From Rhyzopertha dominica (lineage: Eukaryota > Arthropoda > Insecta > Coleoptera > Bostrichidae), in contig QCXZ01000001.1 of NCBI GenBank assembly GCA_025024175.1, positions 15,190,001 through 15,254,000 on the forward strand: a stretch of 64,000 nt of DNA, in the 5' to 3' direction. Of the stretch, positions 25,601 to 36,100 are shown piece after piece. Each line of letters opens with the position of its first letter. Within the stretch, counting starts at the first letter, position 1. The position numbers and the translations under genes were made by a program. Below the pieces are notes generated by a model that was given only the letters and a program-made list of their open reading frames with translations, searched no databases and was not told the origin of the DNA.

Positions 25601-27577
25601 AGATCATAAAAAAGTTGGGAGCGTCAATAATTTTTTTTTTTAGTTACAAGAACATTTTGAAGGAAACTTTCAATCAATGTAAACATAAGCATATGAAGCA
25701 AAAAGTGCCTGTTACCTGCGGTTTTGCACGTAATTTTTTACACAAAATAAGTGTCTCGAAAACTGTTAAGTTTGGAGAAAATGTGTGATATAAATGAGGT
25801 CTAAAATTTCCAAAAGAATACTAAATGGTAATAATACACAGTGTGTTCCATTTAAAACAATAATATTGTGGTATGGCCATATTTTTTTAAATGTTTGAGC
25901 AAAACAGGGTGTAGCAAAAAATCTATGTTGCCAAATTTACAGGATGCAGTATTTCTCAGGTAACTGGTAGAGATCCACGTTTGTGGGACAGTGTATACCT
26001 ATGCGAACATTTTCATAAAATTTAGAAATGGATGGATTATTATGGTTTTTAACAGCACGTCGATGATAAGAAACCTTATATGTTGTAGCTCAGTTGTTCC
26101 AAATGAACAGCACAATAGTTTTTATGTCATTGGATACTGACTGAAATTCTCTTACAAATTTATTACTGAAGTAAATTTCGTTTTCAGTAGTCTGCAGTAG
26201 TCTCTGAAAATTATAAGGTACTTCTTATCTATATACTTTTGCACTTAACTACACACAGGACTTGTATGTACCTGCTACACCATGCATAATATTACAGATT
26301 TGATGGTGTTTTTTGAACCAGTGGATTAATTAATCACTCAACAAAGCTACCAAATAATATATTTTTATTTTTTTAATCAAGTTTTGTAACTTAATATCTA
26401 AACTTATGTACAGATTACATATACCAAGGCAGAATACAGAAATTCGTACATTTAGAACAATTGTTAAAGAAGCAGATTATTTTATNATTCATTTTTTAAT
26501 CTAACTGTTATAAACACTCATTATTTTATTTCTATTTGAGTAGGTACTTATACAATCTGTTTGGTTGTATTTATTAAACTAAAAAAATTTTTGAGAGAAC
26601 GAAGATTATTGTGAGAATAATGTACGTTTAAATATGCATTTTTTAAAACAAATCAAAACTTATTTTTTCATTCATATATTTTATGTTTCTTTTTAGGTTA
26701 CTGCTCTTGCCCACCTTTCGAATGTGTATGCCCTTTGCAGTCAGCTTCCACCAACACTCTGCACTACGGCTCAACATCGCCCATGAGTACTTATCAGCAA
26801 GCCCCAAATTCTAATTCATATTGGGCACAAGGCATGAATAATATGCAATCTTACCAGACCGAATTACCTCTAGTACCTAGCAACCCCCAACCTTGTGATC
26901 TAGCAAATCTGCCGTCTGATCTCTTTCAACCAGAAGAAATTTTCCAGCTTGATCAGCCAATCAAGCAGGACCTGGTGCAGCTTAACCAAAGCGATGTAGC
27001 AAGATCTCCGCCCACCCTATTAGACTTAGGAAGTGGAACTATTCATAAGGAGTTCAAGAATGAGGATTATTGGAACCAGAGTGTTTCTAGCACAGTTAAT
27101 GATGACAGCAACAGTAACAGCAGTCGATTTCACCTCAGTTCGTCACCCGATAACACACAGATCTCAATAAATAATAACCAAATACATATGCAGAATGGGT
27201 TGTCTCATTATGGAGATGACTTGTACAACTTACAAAAGCAGGATGTTCATTATTTTGGCCATGTGGCTCAAGATAATAATTATAAAACAGAAGATAATTT
27301 TGTGGAACTAGTAAATGATACTAAATTGTTTTTTGCTGATGATAATTTTACTGGCATAGATAGTAGTTTTCAGAATATCAAACAGTTTAATAGATCTGTC
27401 GGTGAAACTGAGAAATATGTTGATGTACCTCAATATGTAGATTATAGCAGTATTTTCTCTTCATATGATAGCAAAACAAATGACCGATTAGTTAATGAAC
27501 TGGATTTTAGAATTACAAATTGTTTAACTAATAATGTACATTACAATATGGAAAACTTTGACATAATGCATCAGTAA
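4601..27577 (+). CDS. gcm: glial cells missing (GCM-domain transcription factor), five-exon model
   Basis: Joined coding exons 4601-4611, 15600-15946, 20035-20285, 24396-24492 and 26697-27577 give 528 residues; from the ATG at 15622 it would be 517. The GCM DNA-binding domain is complete: [49 protein letters not shown], then [20 protein letters not shown] and [11 protein letters not shown]. The family binds DNA through this zinc-containing domain at sites like ATGCGGGT and directs glial and blood-cell fate in flies. All introns have GT-AG ends and matching phases. The C-terminal half is Ser/Asn/Gln-rich, as expected of an activation region, and starts with an unusual Cys-rich patch ([12 protein letters not shown]). 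Length is close to fly Gcm. Only one GCM gene is seen in the window; flies carry two neighbours. The domain exons are certain; the first 11-base exon is a proposal. Confidence 0.9.
6641..6978. mobile_element. MITE, 338 bp, TA-flanked with CAGGGTG ends
   Basis: It begins cagggtgat after a TA and ends gaaacaccctg before a TA. No coding capacity. Its right half (from about 6770) resembles 43090-43335 in an Atg17 intron, including ggacccatgttt, a ggaacatg block and the terminal gaattttgaaa, so the two belong to one family. Confidence 0.65.
9357..9505. repeat. short inverted repeat (26-bp arms)
   Basis: Bases 9357-9382 and 9480-9505 are near-perfect inverted copies around gctacaacgt and gagttcga, separated by about 97 bases. 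It may be the remnant of a small foldback transposon. It does not code. Confidence 0.55.
14017..14236 (-). CDS. possible orphan coding exon, unknown protein
   Basis: On the - strand an ATG at 14236 opens a frame of 73 codons starting [18 protein letters not shown] and rich in Ser. It then meets a strong donor, gtaagt (plus-strand acttac at 14011-14016). Base composition is less AT-rich than its surroundings. If real, it would be the first coding exon of a gene divergent from gcm whose later exons should lie below 14 kb on the - strand; none could be recognised there. No known domain. It may be chance. Confidence 0.2.
14364..14400 (+). repeat. (CATA)n microsatellite
   Basis: About nine uninterrupted copies of cata, ending just before cagctgac. 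Confidence 0.95.
15600..15946 (+). CDS. gcm: gcm exon 2: N-terminal half of the GCM domain
   Basis: Acceptor ttctcccag ends at 15599. The frame is open from the acceptor; an in-frame ATG lies at 15622. It encodes [46 protein letters not shown] and [15 protein letters not shown]. The exon ends after the first base of a Gly codon at 15946 (donor gtagtt at 15947), which the next exon completes. The frame running on to 15993 is intron read-through. GC content is clearly higher than in the flanks. Confidence 0.93.
17229..17944. mobile_element. foldback element, 716 bp, with about 300-bp inverted arms
   Basis: Left arm about 17229-17535 and right arm about 17640-17944 are inverted copies along their length, for example gtaaatgaaac at the left end against its complement at the right, and acctactttggttag against ctaaggtaggctt. 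TA lies on both sides. There is no coding capacity. Ns occur in the right terminal repeat. Confidence 0.75.
18440..19460. repeat. partly preserved inverted pair, probable decayed DNA transposon
   Basis: The block gtggctttcaaatgaaat near 18500 recurs inverted near 19366-19390 (atttcatttgaaagccac), with weaker matching continuing outward on both sides. About 0.85 kb lies between. Ends are not clear and no transposase was seen. Confidence 0.4.
20035..20285 (+). CDS. gcm: gcm exon 3: C-terminal half of the GCM domain
   Basis: Acceptor ttaaattgcag ends at 20034; the first two bases complete the Gly codon split by intron 2. It encodes [46 protein letters not shown] and a basic stretch [22 protein letters not shown]. 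The several Cys and His residues match the zinc-binding half of the family's domain. The donor gtagga begins at 20286, phase 0. Confidence 0.93.
21022..22458 (+). mobile_element. mariner/Tc1-superfamily transposon, about 1.44 kb
   Basis: Terminal inverted repeats match over about 60 bp: ggatgtttcacgaatgataa at the left and its complement at the right, both followed inward by accctgacg / cagggcc and a cgcaaccca-like block. TA flanks both ends (21020-21021 and 22459-22460). A broken transposase lies between. An AATAAA follows the coding region near 22243. Confidence 0.88.
21186..22239 (+). pseudogene. mariner/Tc1-type transposase, frameshifted and interrupted
   Basis: The N-terminus (21186 onward: [20 protein letters not shown], then [15 protein letters not shown]) is the helix-turn-helix region seen in many insect and other arthropod transposases of this type. 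The frame shifts near 21535 and continues as [14 protein letters not shown] and [12 protein letters not shown], which holds the first catalytic Asp. An in-frame stop follows at 21893-21895. After it come [10 protein letters not shown] (second Asp), [10 protein letters not shown] (third Asp region, with a further frame break just after) and the end motif [10 protein letters not shown] before the stop near 22239. At least two or three lesions make it inactive. It is relatively well preserved compared with the other transposases in the window, so it is younger. Confidence 0.85.
22461..22824. mobile_element. MITE copy 1 (family also at 33982)
   Basis: This 364-bp stretch is an inverted copy of 33982-34331: shared blocks include gcaaccttaa-type and ctgagaggcgg-type segments and the end tttatagaaaccct. 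Its left end shares the TA at 22459-22460 with the right end of the mariner-type element, so one element inserted at the other's target site. Confidence 0.75.
24396..24492 (+). CDS. gcm: gcm exon 4
   Basis: Acceptor ttttattgcag ends at 24395. It encodes [16 protein letters not shown] and [16 protein letters not shown], ending one base into a Gly codon before gtaaat at 24493. The phase fits both neighbours (0 in, 1 out). The basic KRQ patch directly after the GCM domain may help nuclear entry (inference). Confidence 0.85.
24493..26696 (+). other. gcm intron 4
   Basis: GT-AG intron of 2.2 kb, very AT-rich, with an N near 26486. No gene. A stretch beginning near 25840 has MITE-like acagtgtgttcc but no convincing partner end was found. 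Confidence 0.55.
26697..27577 (+). CDS. gcm: gcm exon 5: C-terminal region and stop
   Basis: Acceptor tttcttttag ends at 26696; two bases complete the Gly codon from exon 4. The exon opens with [15 protein letters not shown], a Cys-rich patch, then runs on as Gln/Asn/Ser-rich sequence with acidic and aromatic clusters ([22 protein letters not shown]), typical of a transcription activation region. The stop codon is TAA at 27575-27577. The first ATG-like codon in the frame (26735) is internal. Confidence 0.9.
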
Positions 27578-27730
27578 AACTTGAAAGGTTGATTTTTTTT
27601 TAAGTGCCTTCGCTGATAAGTAGTGCTCTGGAAATGAAATTGTAACAATATTTCTTGTTTGCATATACTTGTTTCTATTGTAAATACTGCATACCCAGTC
27701 TAAAATAAATTGTGATATTAAAATATATTA
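27578..27730 (+). terminator. gcm: gcm 3' untranslated region with AATAAA
   Basis: AATAAA at 27704-27709, 127 bases after the stop codon, followed by a TG-containing AT-rich stretch. This is the likely poly(A) signal. Confidence 0.6.
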
Positions 27731-29000
27731 ACTTGCTTTATTCTAATTGTAAGTCTATTTTCAAATTTCATAAACATCAGAGCAACACAGTGTGCAACAC
27801 CCACATTAATAAAATTAATGACAGTAGTTAATGGTTTTCAAGAAAATATGAATTCAAAACATTTAGCTTTCACAGAAAATCTTTTCAATTTATATTTGCT
27901 TGCTAAACATTTGCATCTCATTATTTACTTTATACACGTGTTATAATTTATCTAATGTAATAAACACACCACTTTTGTAAATTTTCTATTTTATATCTCC
28001 TGAATATTTTGCCTAATTTAAGCATCCACTTAAGGATACAGAGCCAATACCTCAGTAATTGTAAAATACACAAAAGTCTTTTGAGTTTTGAGTACTGCGA
28101 TCTAAAATTATATTCAAAGATAGTTGACTTCCCGTTCTACCAGAAACATAATTGCTTTTTTTTAACGGAAAAAAATAACAATTGCAATACCAGTGAAAAT
28201 GTACAATAACCTTTAAAGTAAAATGGTTATTTGCTATTTTAAAGGTACAAAAATATATACCAAATAGAAAAGAAAATGGGGCTAACAGAATGGTGTTAAT
28301 ATTTTTGCACTGAAGTGATTTAAAATTTCCCTTCATTTGTTTAAGTTTTTAATAATTCGAATTTGCCATTTTTCACATATATAAAAAAAATACATTTCTA
28401 CAATTTTCAAGAAATTGCAGCAGCGTCCCTAGTCGATTTACTTTTGTTTCTTAACTACATAGTTATTTCAAACTTTGGTGTATTCTCTGCTTTTGTTTTC
28501 AATCGTTAAATTACTCAATATGATTTTTATTCTTGGAAAGTGTAAGAATCAGCTAGTCCTAAGAATGTATGCGAAGCAGTTCCCAGATGTTATGCATCAT
28601 TCACATGAACTAGCTTTCCCACAACTACCGAAGTGATTTTTTGGAAATGATATATTAAAAAAATAATTAGGAGCACTGTTATACAGAACAAAATTGAAAT
28701 TTTCGTACTCAGTTCTGCAGTATAACGTCCATATAGAAGTGCGAGTGAAATTGCAGCCTTCCATAGCATTAGCAAAACATCAACATATACATTATATGTT
28801 AAAAACATTGTGGCAGCACAGCTTCTGTATCTGAGATAAATGTTTTAAAATGGTACTTACCAAATGAATTATTATTTTATACACATTAAATGATTGAATG
28901 ATAATAAACGTATATGCTTTAATTTTTATAAAAAGAATTAAGAATTTCACTTCTTTATGTGAAGGCATAGAATTAAATCCATATAATTTTTAATTAGTAC
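27731..29000. other. intergenic, no gene seen
   Basis: AT-rich. A 72-codon hydrophobic open frame on the - strand (28590-28808) has no recognisable family or splice context. Confidence 0.4.
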
Positions 29001-29090
29001 CAAAGAATATCGTTAGTACCAACCTTCGAAAGATACATGCATAAATTTAAAAGCTGTTGGATTACTAGTTTGTGAGATATAACATTTTGA

Positions 29091-30118
29091 GTGGTGACTT
29101 TTGTTTTTTTGAAAAAATGGATAAAAAGGAATTTTGTGTTAATGAAAAAAAATGCTGTTGATACCAAAAAGTGGCTTGATGAGTGTTATCCATACTCTGC
29201 GCCAGGTGAAGCAACCATTCGTAAGTGGCTTGCTAAATTTAATATAGGCCATATGAGCACTGAAGATAATGAATACAGTGGACGTCCAAGACAAAAAAAA
29301 TTCACAAAATGATTTTGGATGACCGTAAAGTGAAGTTGATCGAGATAGCTGACACTCTAAAGGTATCAAAGGAACGTGTTGGACATATCATTAATGAATA
29401 TTTGGGTATGCGAAAGCTCTGTGCAAAGTGGGTGCCATGTGAGCTCACAATCGACCAAAAACAACAATGAACTGATGATGCTAAGCAGAGTTTGGAACTA
29501 TTCTATCGTAATAGAACCGAATCTTTTCATCGATATGTGACAATGGATAAAACTGAATGGATGAAATCATTTTACTCTGGAGTCCAATGACAGTCAGCTG
29601 AGTGAACTGCACGCGATGAACTGATTCTAAAGCATGGAAGAGAGAGAGAGAGTTTTATCTGACACCCCAATAGAGATGCTGTCACAGAAGTTATGGAGTC
29701 TATATTTTAGGATGCACATGGAATCATTTTGCCTGACTATCTTGAAATGGGAAAAACCATCAACAGCGACTATTATATTGTGTTATTGGAGCGTTTAAAG
29801 GAAGAAATCATGTAAAATCAACCCCATTTGAAGAAGATGAAGGTGCTGTTTCATCAAGGCTGCACCCATGTCACAAATCAATAAAAACAATGGCGAAAGT
29901 GCATAAATTGCTTCTGTATACACTGTATTCTCCAGATCTAGCCCCCAAGCGACTTTTTCCTGTTCTCAGACCTTAAGAGAGAGAAATTTAGTGCCAATGA
30001 AGACGTAATCGCTGAGACTGAGGCCTATTTTGAAGCAAAAGACAAATTATGCTATAAAAATGGTATCGAAAAGTTGGAAGATCAGTGTATCACCATCGAT
30101 GGCAACTATGTTAATTAA
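29091..30118 (+). pseudogene. mariner transposase remnant
   Basis: The N-terminal part reads KKWLDECYPYSAPGEATIRK then AKFNIGHMSTEDNEYSGRP, the mariner helix-turn-helix region. The frame is lost in an A-run near 29298. It continues as DDRKVKLIEIADTLKVSKER and EYLGMRKLCAKWVP, then TMDKTEW near 29541 (first catalytic Asp). The second catalytic position appears as FHQGCTHVTN, with the Asp lost, and the third region as SPDLAP near 29931 followed by a frameshift. There are stops at several points. An older copy than the one at 21 kb. The right end reaches about 30190, where it meets a retrotransposon fragment. Confidence 0.8.
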
Positions 30119-30189
30119 TAAAATCAAATTTTGTCAAAAAAAAATTTGTTTTTCTTTAAAACGATGCTAACCTTTCAGCCGAACAGTTA

Positions 30190-30550
30190 GATATAGGTCT
30201 ATAATTTTCAGGATCTTGGTTATTCGCCTTTTTACACACCGGAGTCACAGAGGCCAACTTAAGAAGAGCTGTCAATTGCCCTAGTTCCAACGATTTGTTA
30301 AACAGTATAGTTAGGGGGCAACAGAGAATCTCAGCAAAACTTTTTACAATTTTGGTAGATATTCCGCCGCTGCCTTCACTTGTTTCAATTTTAAGAGAAA
30401 GTATACCATCTAGTACTTCTTTTGGTTCAAAAGATAAAATAAAGAATGGATTAACCGAAGGGTTAGTAAAAGTACAGTTTATAGGTCCATTATTTCTGAA
30501 GGTCGTACATCAAATCTTTTTAGTAAAGGAACCAAAATATTGTGCGAAAC
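30190..30550 (-). pseudogene. non-LTR retrotransposon reverse transcriptase fragment
   Basis: Read on the - strand the sequence gives FEPKEVLDGILSLKIETSEG, SGGISTKIVK, LFNKSLELGQLTALLKLASV and TPVCKKANNQDPENYRPI, the N-terminal reverse transcriptase region of LINE-type elements (the VTP.KK..DPENYRPIS motif). The frame stops exactly where the mariner sequence begins, and the catalytic YADD part is absent. The natural reading is that the mariner inserted into, or next to, an already truncated LINE copy. Subfamily (Jockey, CR1 or similar) is not settled. Confidence 0.75.
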
Positions 30551-30599
30551 AGTTAGCAACCAGTCAGGGTTCAACAATCAAGTGACTATAACACAAGAT

Positions 30600-32763
30600 C
30601 GCTGGTGCGAAACAGTATATACCCAAAAGCTATGAGATACCTTCTCTTTTGCCTAAATAATTTCATTATTTACCCTTCTTTTGTATTTGTGGCAGGCATG
30701 AAGCTTTCATACAAATAAGAGAACGACAATTATCATAAGTGGAACCACTCTGTTTTCCATTACGCTTAAGTCATTTAGGGAGACATATGGCAGCAAATTT
30801 CCGTATTATTGTCACTTTAATACCACCTCATATACCCTATACAAAAAAAAAAACACTCGGAAAATATTTTACTCAGAATGTTGCGAGAATTAAGGGAGGT
30901 GTGGTTTATTGTAGTCTTGCAGGAATCTGTGCTATTTTCATTAAGGAAGTTGTGTAATTTAGGTAGGCTAGGGAAGCTTTTTTACATTGGACAGTATCAA
31001 ACAAAGGTGACTATTACAGTAAGTAGAGGCACCTTACAAAAATATTTCACAAAAATTCCTTAACAACAAGAGCATGCTGCTCTCTTACATATGTCAGACA
31101 GCCCTAAGTGCTTTTTTAAACCTTCACTAGCTACAGATTATCAGAAATTTTCTGCCGTATGCTGTCTTTAATCCAATAATAGAAAACTGTGTGAAAAGCG
31201 CATAGGTGTTTATAGACTAAATTTAATGGCTTAATGTATATATGGGGCAATAGAAACAAAAACACCACAAACATTTCCTTGATTTATTGCACTTGGCATT
31301 TGTTATAAAAAGTTCATAAATAACGCACATCCATTCGCTAAACTTCAAAACGAATCGCTTATCTTAGTTGAAAAAAACATAAAGTTACATACTAAGTTTT
31401 ATTATAATCGTGAAAACAAGAATTCATCTTAACGAAAGACAAACATACCTAACATGACACTAAGCAAATTGAAATCTTACACTGCAATACCACATGAGAT
31501 GGATTTGACAGCACATTCTATAATACCTCTGATGAACTTAATTAATTAACACAAAATGATTAAAAGAAACCTTGTAATCATATCACAACACTAATAAATC
31601 AAACCAGTTTCCTTAAACACTAAAATGAATCTATAATAAAATCAACTAGGTCCAAAAAACCAGTCGAGTCCTAAAACCGTTTAAGCCTTGTATGTTTTGC
31701 TATCTAAAATAAATATACATAAATATCTTCCATCGATTCAGACACAAAACATATCTTAGTTAAAACGTACTTTGATTTTAATGAATAAGGCATATAACTA
31801 CAGCATCTCAGTTAAATTTTCCAGCACGCCGACACTGTCATTCTACATTAGAGTATAATGACTCGGAAATATAAAATAACGGTAACCACCAACTCTTTTT
31901 CATCCTATATGAAAATCAAAACTATATTAATAAGAATCTGTGAAACTGAATGAAGTGGAATAAATGGTATTAGTAAATTAACAAAGTTTCAATATTATTA
32001 TGAGTATCACATAAAAAACTGTCCATAAGACATTTCACGTAATTTACTTTCATCGAACTGGCAGAAAGCAAGAATATAATACAAGATTTTGTGGAAGTAA
32101 TATAAAATATTGTATGTATTATATTTTTGTACTGTTAGGTGAATGGTGAAATTTCTAATGAATGCAACTACTTTATTTAGTGCAGAAGTTGTTCTTTGAA
32201 GTTTTTCTGTGTTTAGACGTTCCCCAAATTTAATCTTTTAACACAAAAATATAATCATTCCTAAATAACTCAAATAAGTACCTTTCTTTATTAAAACATA
32301 ATAAATTAACCCTAAAGATGCTGTGTATGTGAGTTATATAGGATATTCATAATTAGGTTGTTTTAGATAATTGTACTTCATGACTTAACAAAAGAACAAA
32401 TTCCACAGATAAATGCTGTTGGTTAGAGATTCCTTAAAATATTTTATATTAAATCTACAAGCTCTTGTATAAAAACTACAAATTTACAGCAGCGGCATTA
32501 GTTTATGGGAAGCTACCATATAACTTTTACAGTTTTTAAATTAAGAATTTGTATAATGGGCCCCAAGTATTTACCTACAACTAAACTGTTATTTAGTCTT
32601 TGCTTTGATTTTATAAGTCAAGTATACAGGGTGCAGAATAGAGGTGCCAGGAACAACTCAGTAAAAGTACTGTCACAAACCAAAAGTACTCCAGTAACAT
32701 GTGTTAATTATTGTGGTTGTAAATGTTAACTACTGTATGCGAAAACTGCATTTACAACAATAC
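30600..32763. other. intergenic / probable 3' untranslated region of Atg17
   Basis: No coding sequence recognised. On the - strand AATAAA signals occur at 32172-32177, at about 32287-32292 and near 31276, any of which could end the Atg17 transcript. The piece tacagggtgcagaat at about 32626 looks like one end of a MITE without a partner. Confidence 0.4.
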
Positions 32764-33153
32764 CTACCGATTTTCTTCACCAACGGTTTTATTTGTATCA
32801 TCACCACATACAGTTAAGGACTCCAGTGAACTTTCATACACCACACTAGCCACGGTGCTCTCTTCCATCTGACACGTTTCAGAAACACACTGCGTGGTCT
32901 GCGGTGATTGTACCGTCATTGTGCTTTCAGACATCTGGTGTGTCTTTGTAGGTGTAGTGGGCACAGAACGACTGGAACTAGAACTCTGTGCTGGAGTTGG
33001 GGTGCTTTCAACTTGTTGGCTCTGAGACATCTGGAGTGGTTGTTGGTGAGGAGTTTGGCAGGACATATGTATCACATCTTTGGGATTTGGTAACTTTCTT
33101 GCCTTTATACGGTAGAAGCGAGTACCTTGGGGTACCTTGAAGCGATTTTCAGC
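32764..33153 (-). CDS. Atg17: Atg17 exon 10: end of the Claw and C-terminal tail
   Basis: Acceptor ttctttcag precedes 33153. It opens with AENRFKVPQGTRFYRIKA, the last strand of the FIP200 Claw, then a low-complexity Ser/Thr/Gln/Pro tail (TPTPAQSSSSSRSVPTTPT and others) ending at the stop at 32764. The long open frame upstream of 33153 is intron read-through. Confidence 0.9.
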   Translation of the reverse strand, partial: AENRFKVPQGTRFYRIKARKLPNPKDVIHMSCQTPHQQPLQMSQSQQVESTPTPAQSSSSSRSVPTTPTKTHQMSESTMTVQSPQTTQCVSETCQMEESTVASVVYESSLESLTVCGDDTNKTVGEENR

Positions 33154-36100
33154 CTGAAAGAAGTTCAATATGCACTGTAATAGTGTACACAGGGGATATT
33201 TACTAAATGACATTGACACATTTTGGTTTAACATTTTCCGTTCTTTTGAAGTTTATATTTACTGTTTATCAAATGAAGAATAATTTATTACTAAACACTT
33301 GCTGCAGTCATACAGTTTTTCATCGCAATAAATCTTATACATTTGTCAGGATAGCTATTTCTGTCTCTTCCAGTTACACCAGAAGTAGACATTATTTTTC
33401 ATTATCTTAATGGCATAACTAAGGTTTTTTTATATTTTTGAATTCCTTAATAAATTCCTAGTGCAAAAATATTTTTTTGATTCCTATTGATTTTAAATAG
33501 GCAAAAACAAAAGATGGACACCACACATGATAAGCCAAAGTGATACAATAAGAAATCTATTATATACCTTATTTTAAACTGTTGCCGATTATAGCTCGCA
33601 CTAACAGTAGTTAGTGTTGCTTTTGTTCCTGATTCGTAGATATATAATTTATTTGAAGCTTTAAATATTTGTTATGTTCTACCACACGCGTGTAGACAGA
33701 TACATAACTTATAAGCGTCAAAATCTGTCGTACCTTGGTATGCTAATGTCATCTGTTATCAGAAAATTAACTAAATTTTTGCAATACGTTTTGAACCCTT
33801 TTTTACATAATTAAGTTGGGCTACCATAGTTCTAGATATCTTAACTTATAAGTACACTTCACTGACAATCATGTTACATCGCTGCTTTTGTTTGGAAACA
33901 GCCTTTTCATATTGCAGAATGTTGGAGAAAATCTGCTGTGGTAACTGCTTCTGGTAACACCTTCCGTATATGCGCCAAATACAGGGTTTCTATAAATAAT
34001 TCATGCATCCTGGGCGCTTATGGAAATTATCGATTAAATCAATTTCCCGCCTCTCAGGAAAATAACGTATACTTGTCATCTGTCGATTTTTGAATTATTT
34101 GATATATTTTAATATGAGAGTGTGTATTTTCAACATAATCTGTAGTGTATTGTTATAATTAACTTTAAGGTTGCAGAAACCTCACATTCGGAGCTGTGGT
34201 GTGACACAGATCTGCAACCTTCAGTACTATCGCCGTGCATATTGTAGCTTCGCAGTAGTTATAAAAAGGCACCACAAATAATTCAGAAATCAAAGCCGCC
34301 AACATTGCATGAATCATTTACAGAAACCCTGTACTTACTTATGTATCCCCATCTTTCCTTATTATCTAAGGTTTTAAAGATATCTTAATTTTTATGTAAA
34401 ATATTAAATTTGCAGACATTGCCAAAAAATGTAATATCTGAACAACTACACTTAAAGAGCTATTAGCTTTTAAACCACAGAAAGTACTTGCAATGTGCTT
34501 TTCAAAAGCCTTACCATATTAATTTGTCATAATGAATACAGAGTGTTTAAAAATTACTGCACAATTTACTAAACTTCAATAGGTAACAACTTTTTTATTT
34601 CAACTAGAATGACCCATTTTTGTCATTACTCAAGAAAAAATTTAATTATAAATCAATTAGTATAAGGCTGTCTTTAGCTAAAAAGAGCAGTTATGAAAGA
34701 ATCAAGAGTTTTCTGAAAATTTGTATCCACCAACTACTTATGCACCTGTTAACCGATGGAGTGGACCATGGAAAAATAACATTTGTTGATGACAGTTTAT
34801 ATTACTTATCTCAAAACTGTTTTAGCTAGAGATTGGTATAAGAAGTTGCAACATGTCCTATGCAGCATTTTCTAACAACGATTTTAAAAATTTACTGATT
34901 GAAAAGTATTAAGCAGAATGTCCAGGGTGTTAAAAGAAAGGTATCCCAATAGAGCAAGACCAGAGATAGATACTCTAAGGTGTCTTTTATACATCTGTAG
35001 TACTAAAATAAATACTATAAACTACAGGCAACTTTGGCCCATAAGAATAAAAAATCCTTGGTTACTCAATTAAGAAGATAATCAGATTTACACAATGGCT
35101 TTCATTAGTACACATCCTGCAAGGATGCTGAAGTGCATTTAAGTGAAAATAGTGTTGTTACCCTTGAGAAAATCAGCTATGTAACTGAAAGTAGTTTGTA
35201 CATATATGAAACTTCGCATTGTCTCCAGTTTCTTCCCAATAGACTGGGATCAGTGACTGTAGTGGTCAAAGCAGGACTGCAGACGAATGCAGGCGAACAC
35301 AGACTTTAGGTAAGCGAAATTTCGATCATAGACAATAAAATAAGTACTATGGAACAACGCCGAGAGTGAAGTAAGTACTATTTAAATAAAGTGTGGTAAT
35401 ACCACAGCTTATTCAAATACCAGCTACTTCTTTCTTGTTGTTATCTATGGTAGAAATGTTGTCCCCCTCATAAGGTATTTTTGCTTGTTTTCATCTGCTG
35501 TCCTGCTCTGACCACTGCCTACATGTTTGTCTGGTCGATCCCAATTTGTTGAAAAGAGACTCCTGTGAGCGAATCTTAATTTTGTTTCAACTTGCAAAGC
35601 TGGCATTTGAATAAACTGTGATAGTACCACAGCTACATCACTCTTGGCATTGTCCATAGTACTTATCTTATGTCTATGGTTAAAATATCTCCTACTTATG
35701 GTACACAGTCTGCAGTCTTATTCCGACCACTGCAGTAACCAATACGAGTCTGTCCGAAAGAGAGAGAAAGTCATTGGGGACAATGCACAGTCTTGTATGT
35801 GCAAACTGCTTCGAGTTGCATAACAGCTATTTGAATAAGCTCTGGTATTTCACAACAATTTTCCTGACAAAACATTATTTTCAATTAATAGGACTGCTAT
35901 AACATTACCTACTGTTAACACTATGTATTTCAATACCATACAAGTGTTAAAAGTAAACACTTTCTATGATCGTCTGCCCCACAGTGGTGCTGCCAAATTA
36001 AGCAAATTACAGCACAGCTATTAATTTATAACATAGGTTTTGGTTGTACATACATACAGTAAAAATCTAAATGGGAAGTGATATTTAAATATTTTAAACA

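Noticed and set aside
28590..28808. Hydrophobic 72-codon - strand frame
   Set aside because: Looks like a membrane segment but has no family resemblance, no supporting exon and biased AT-rich codons.
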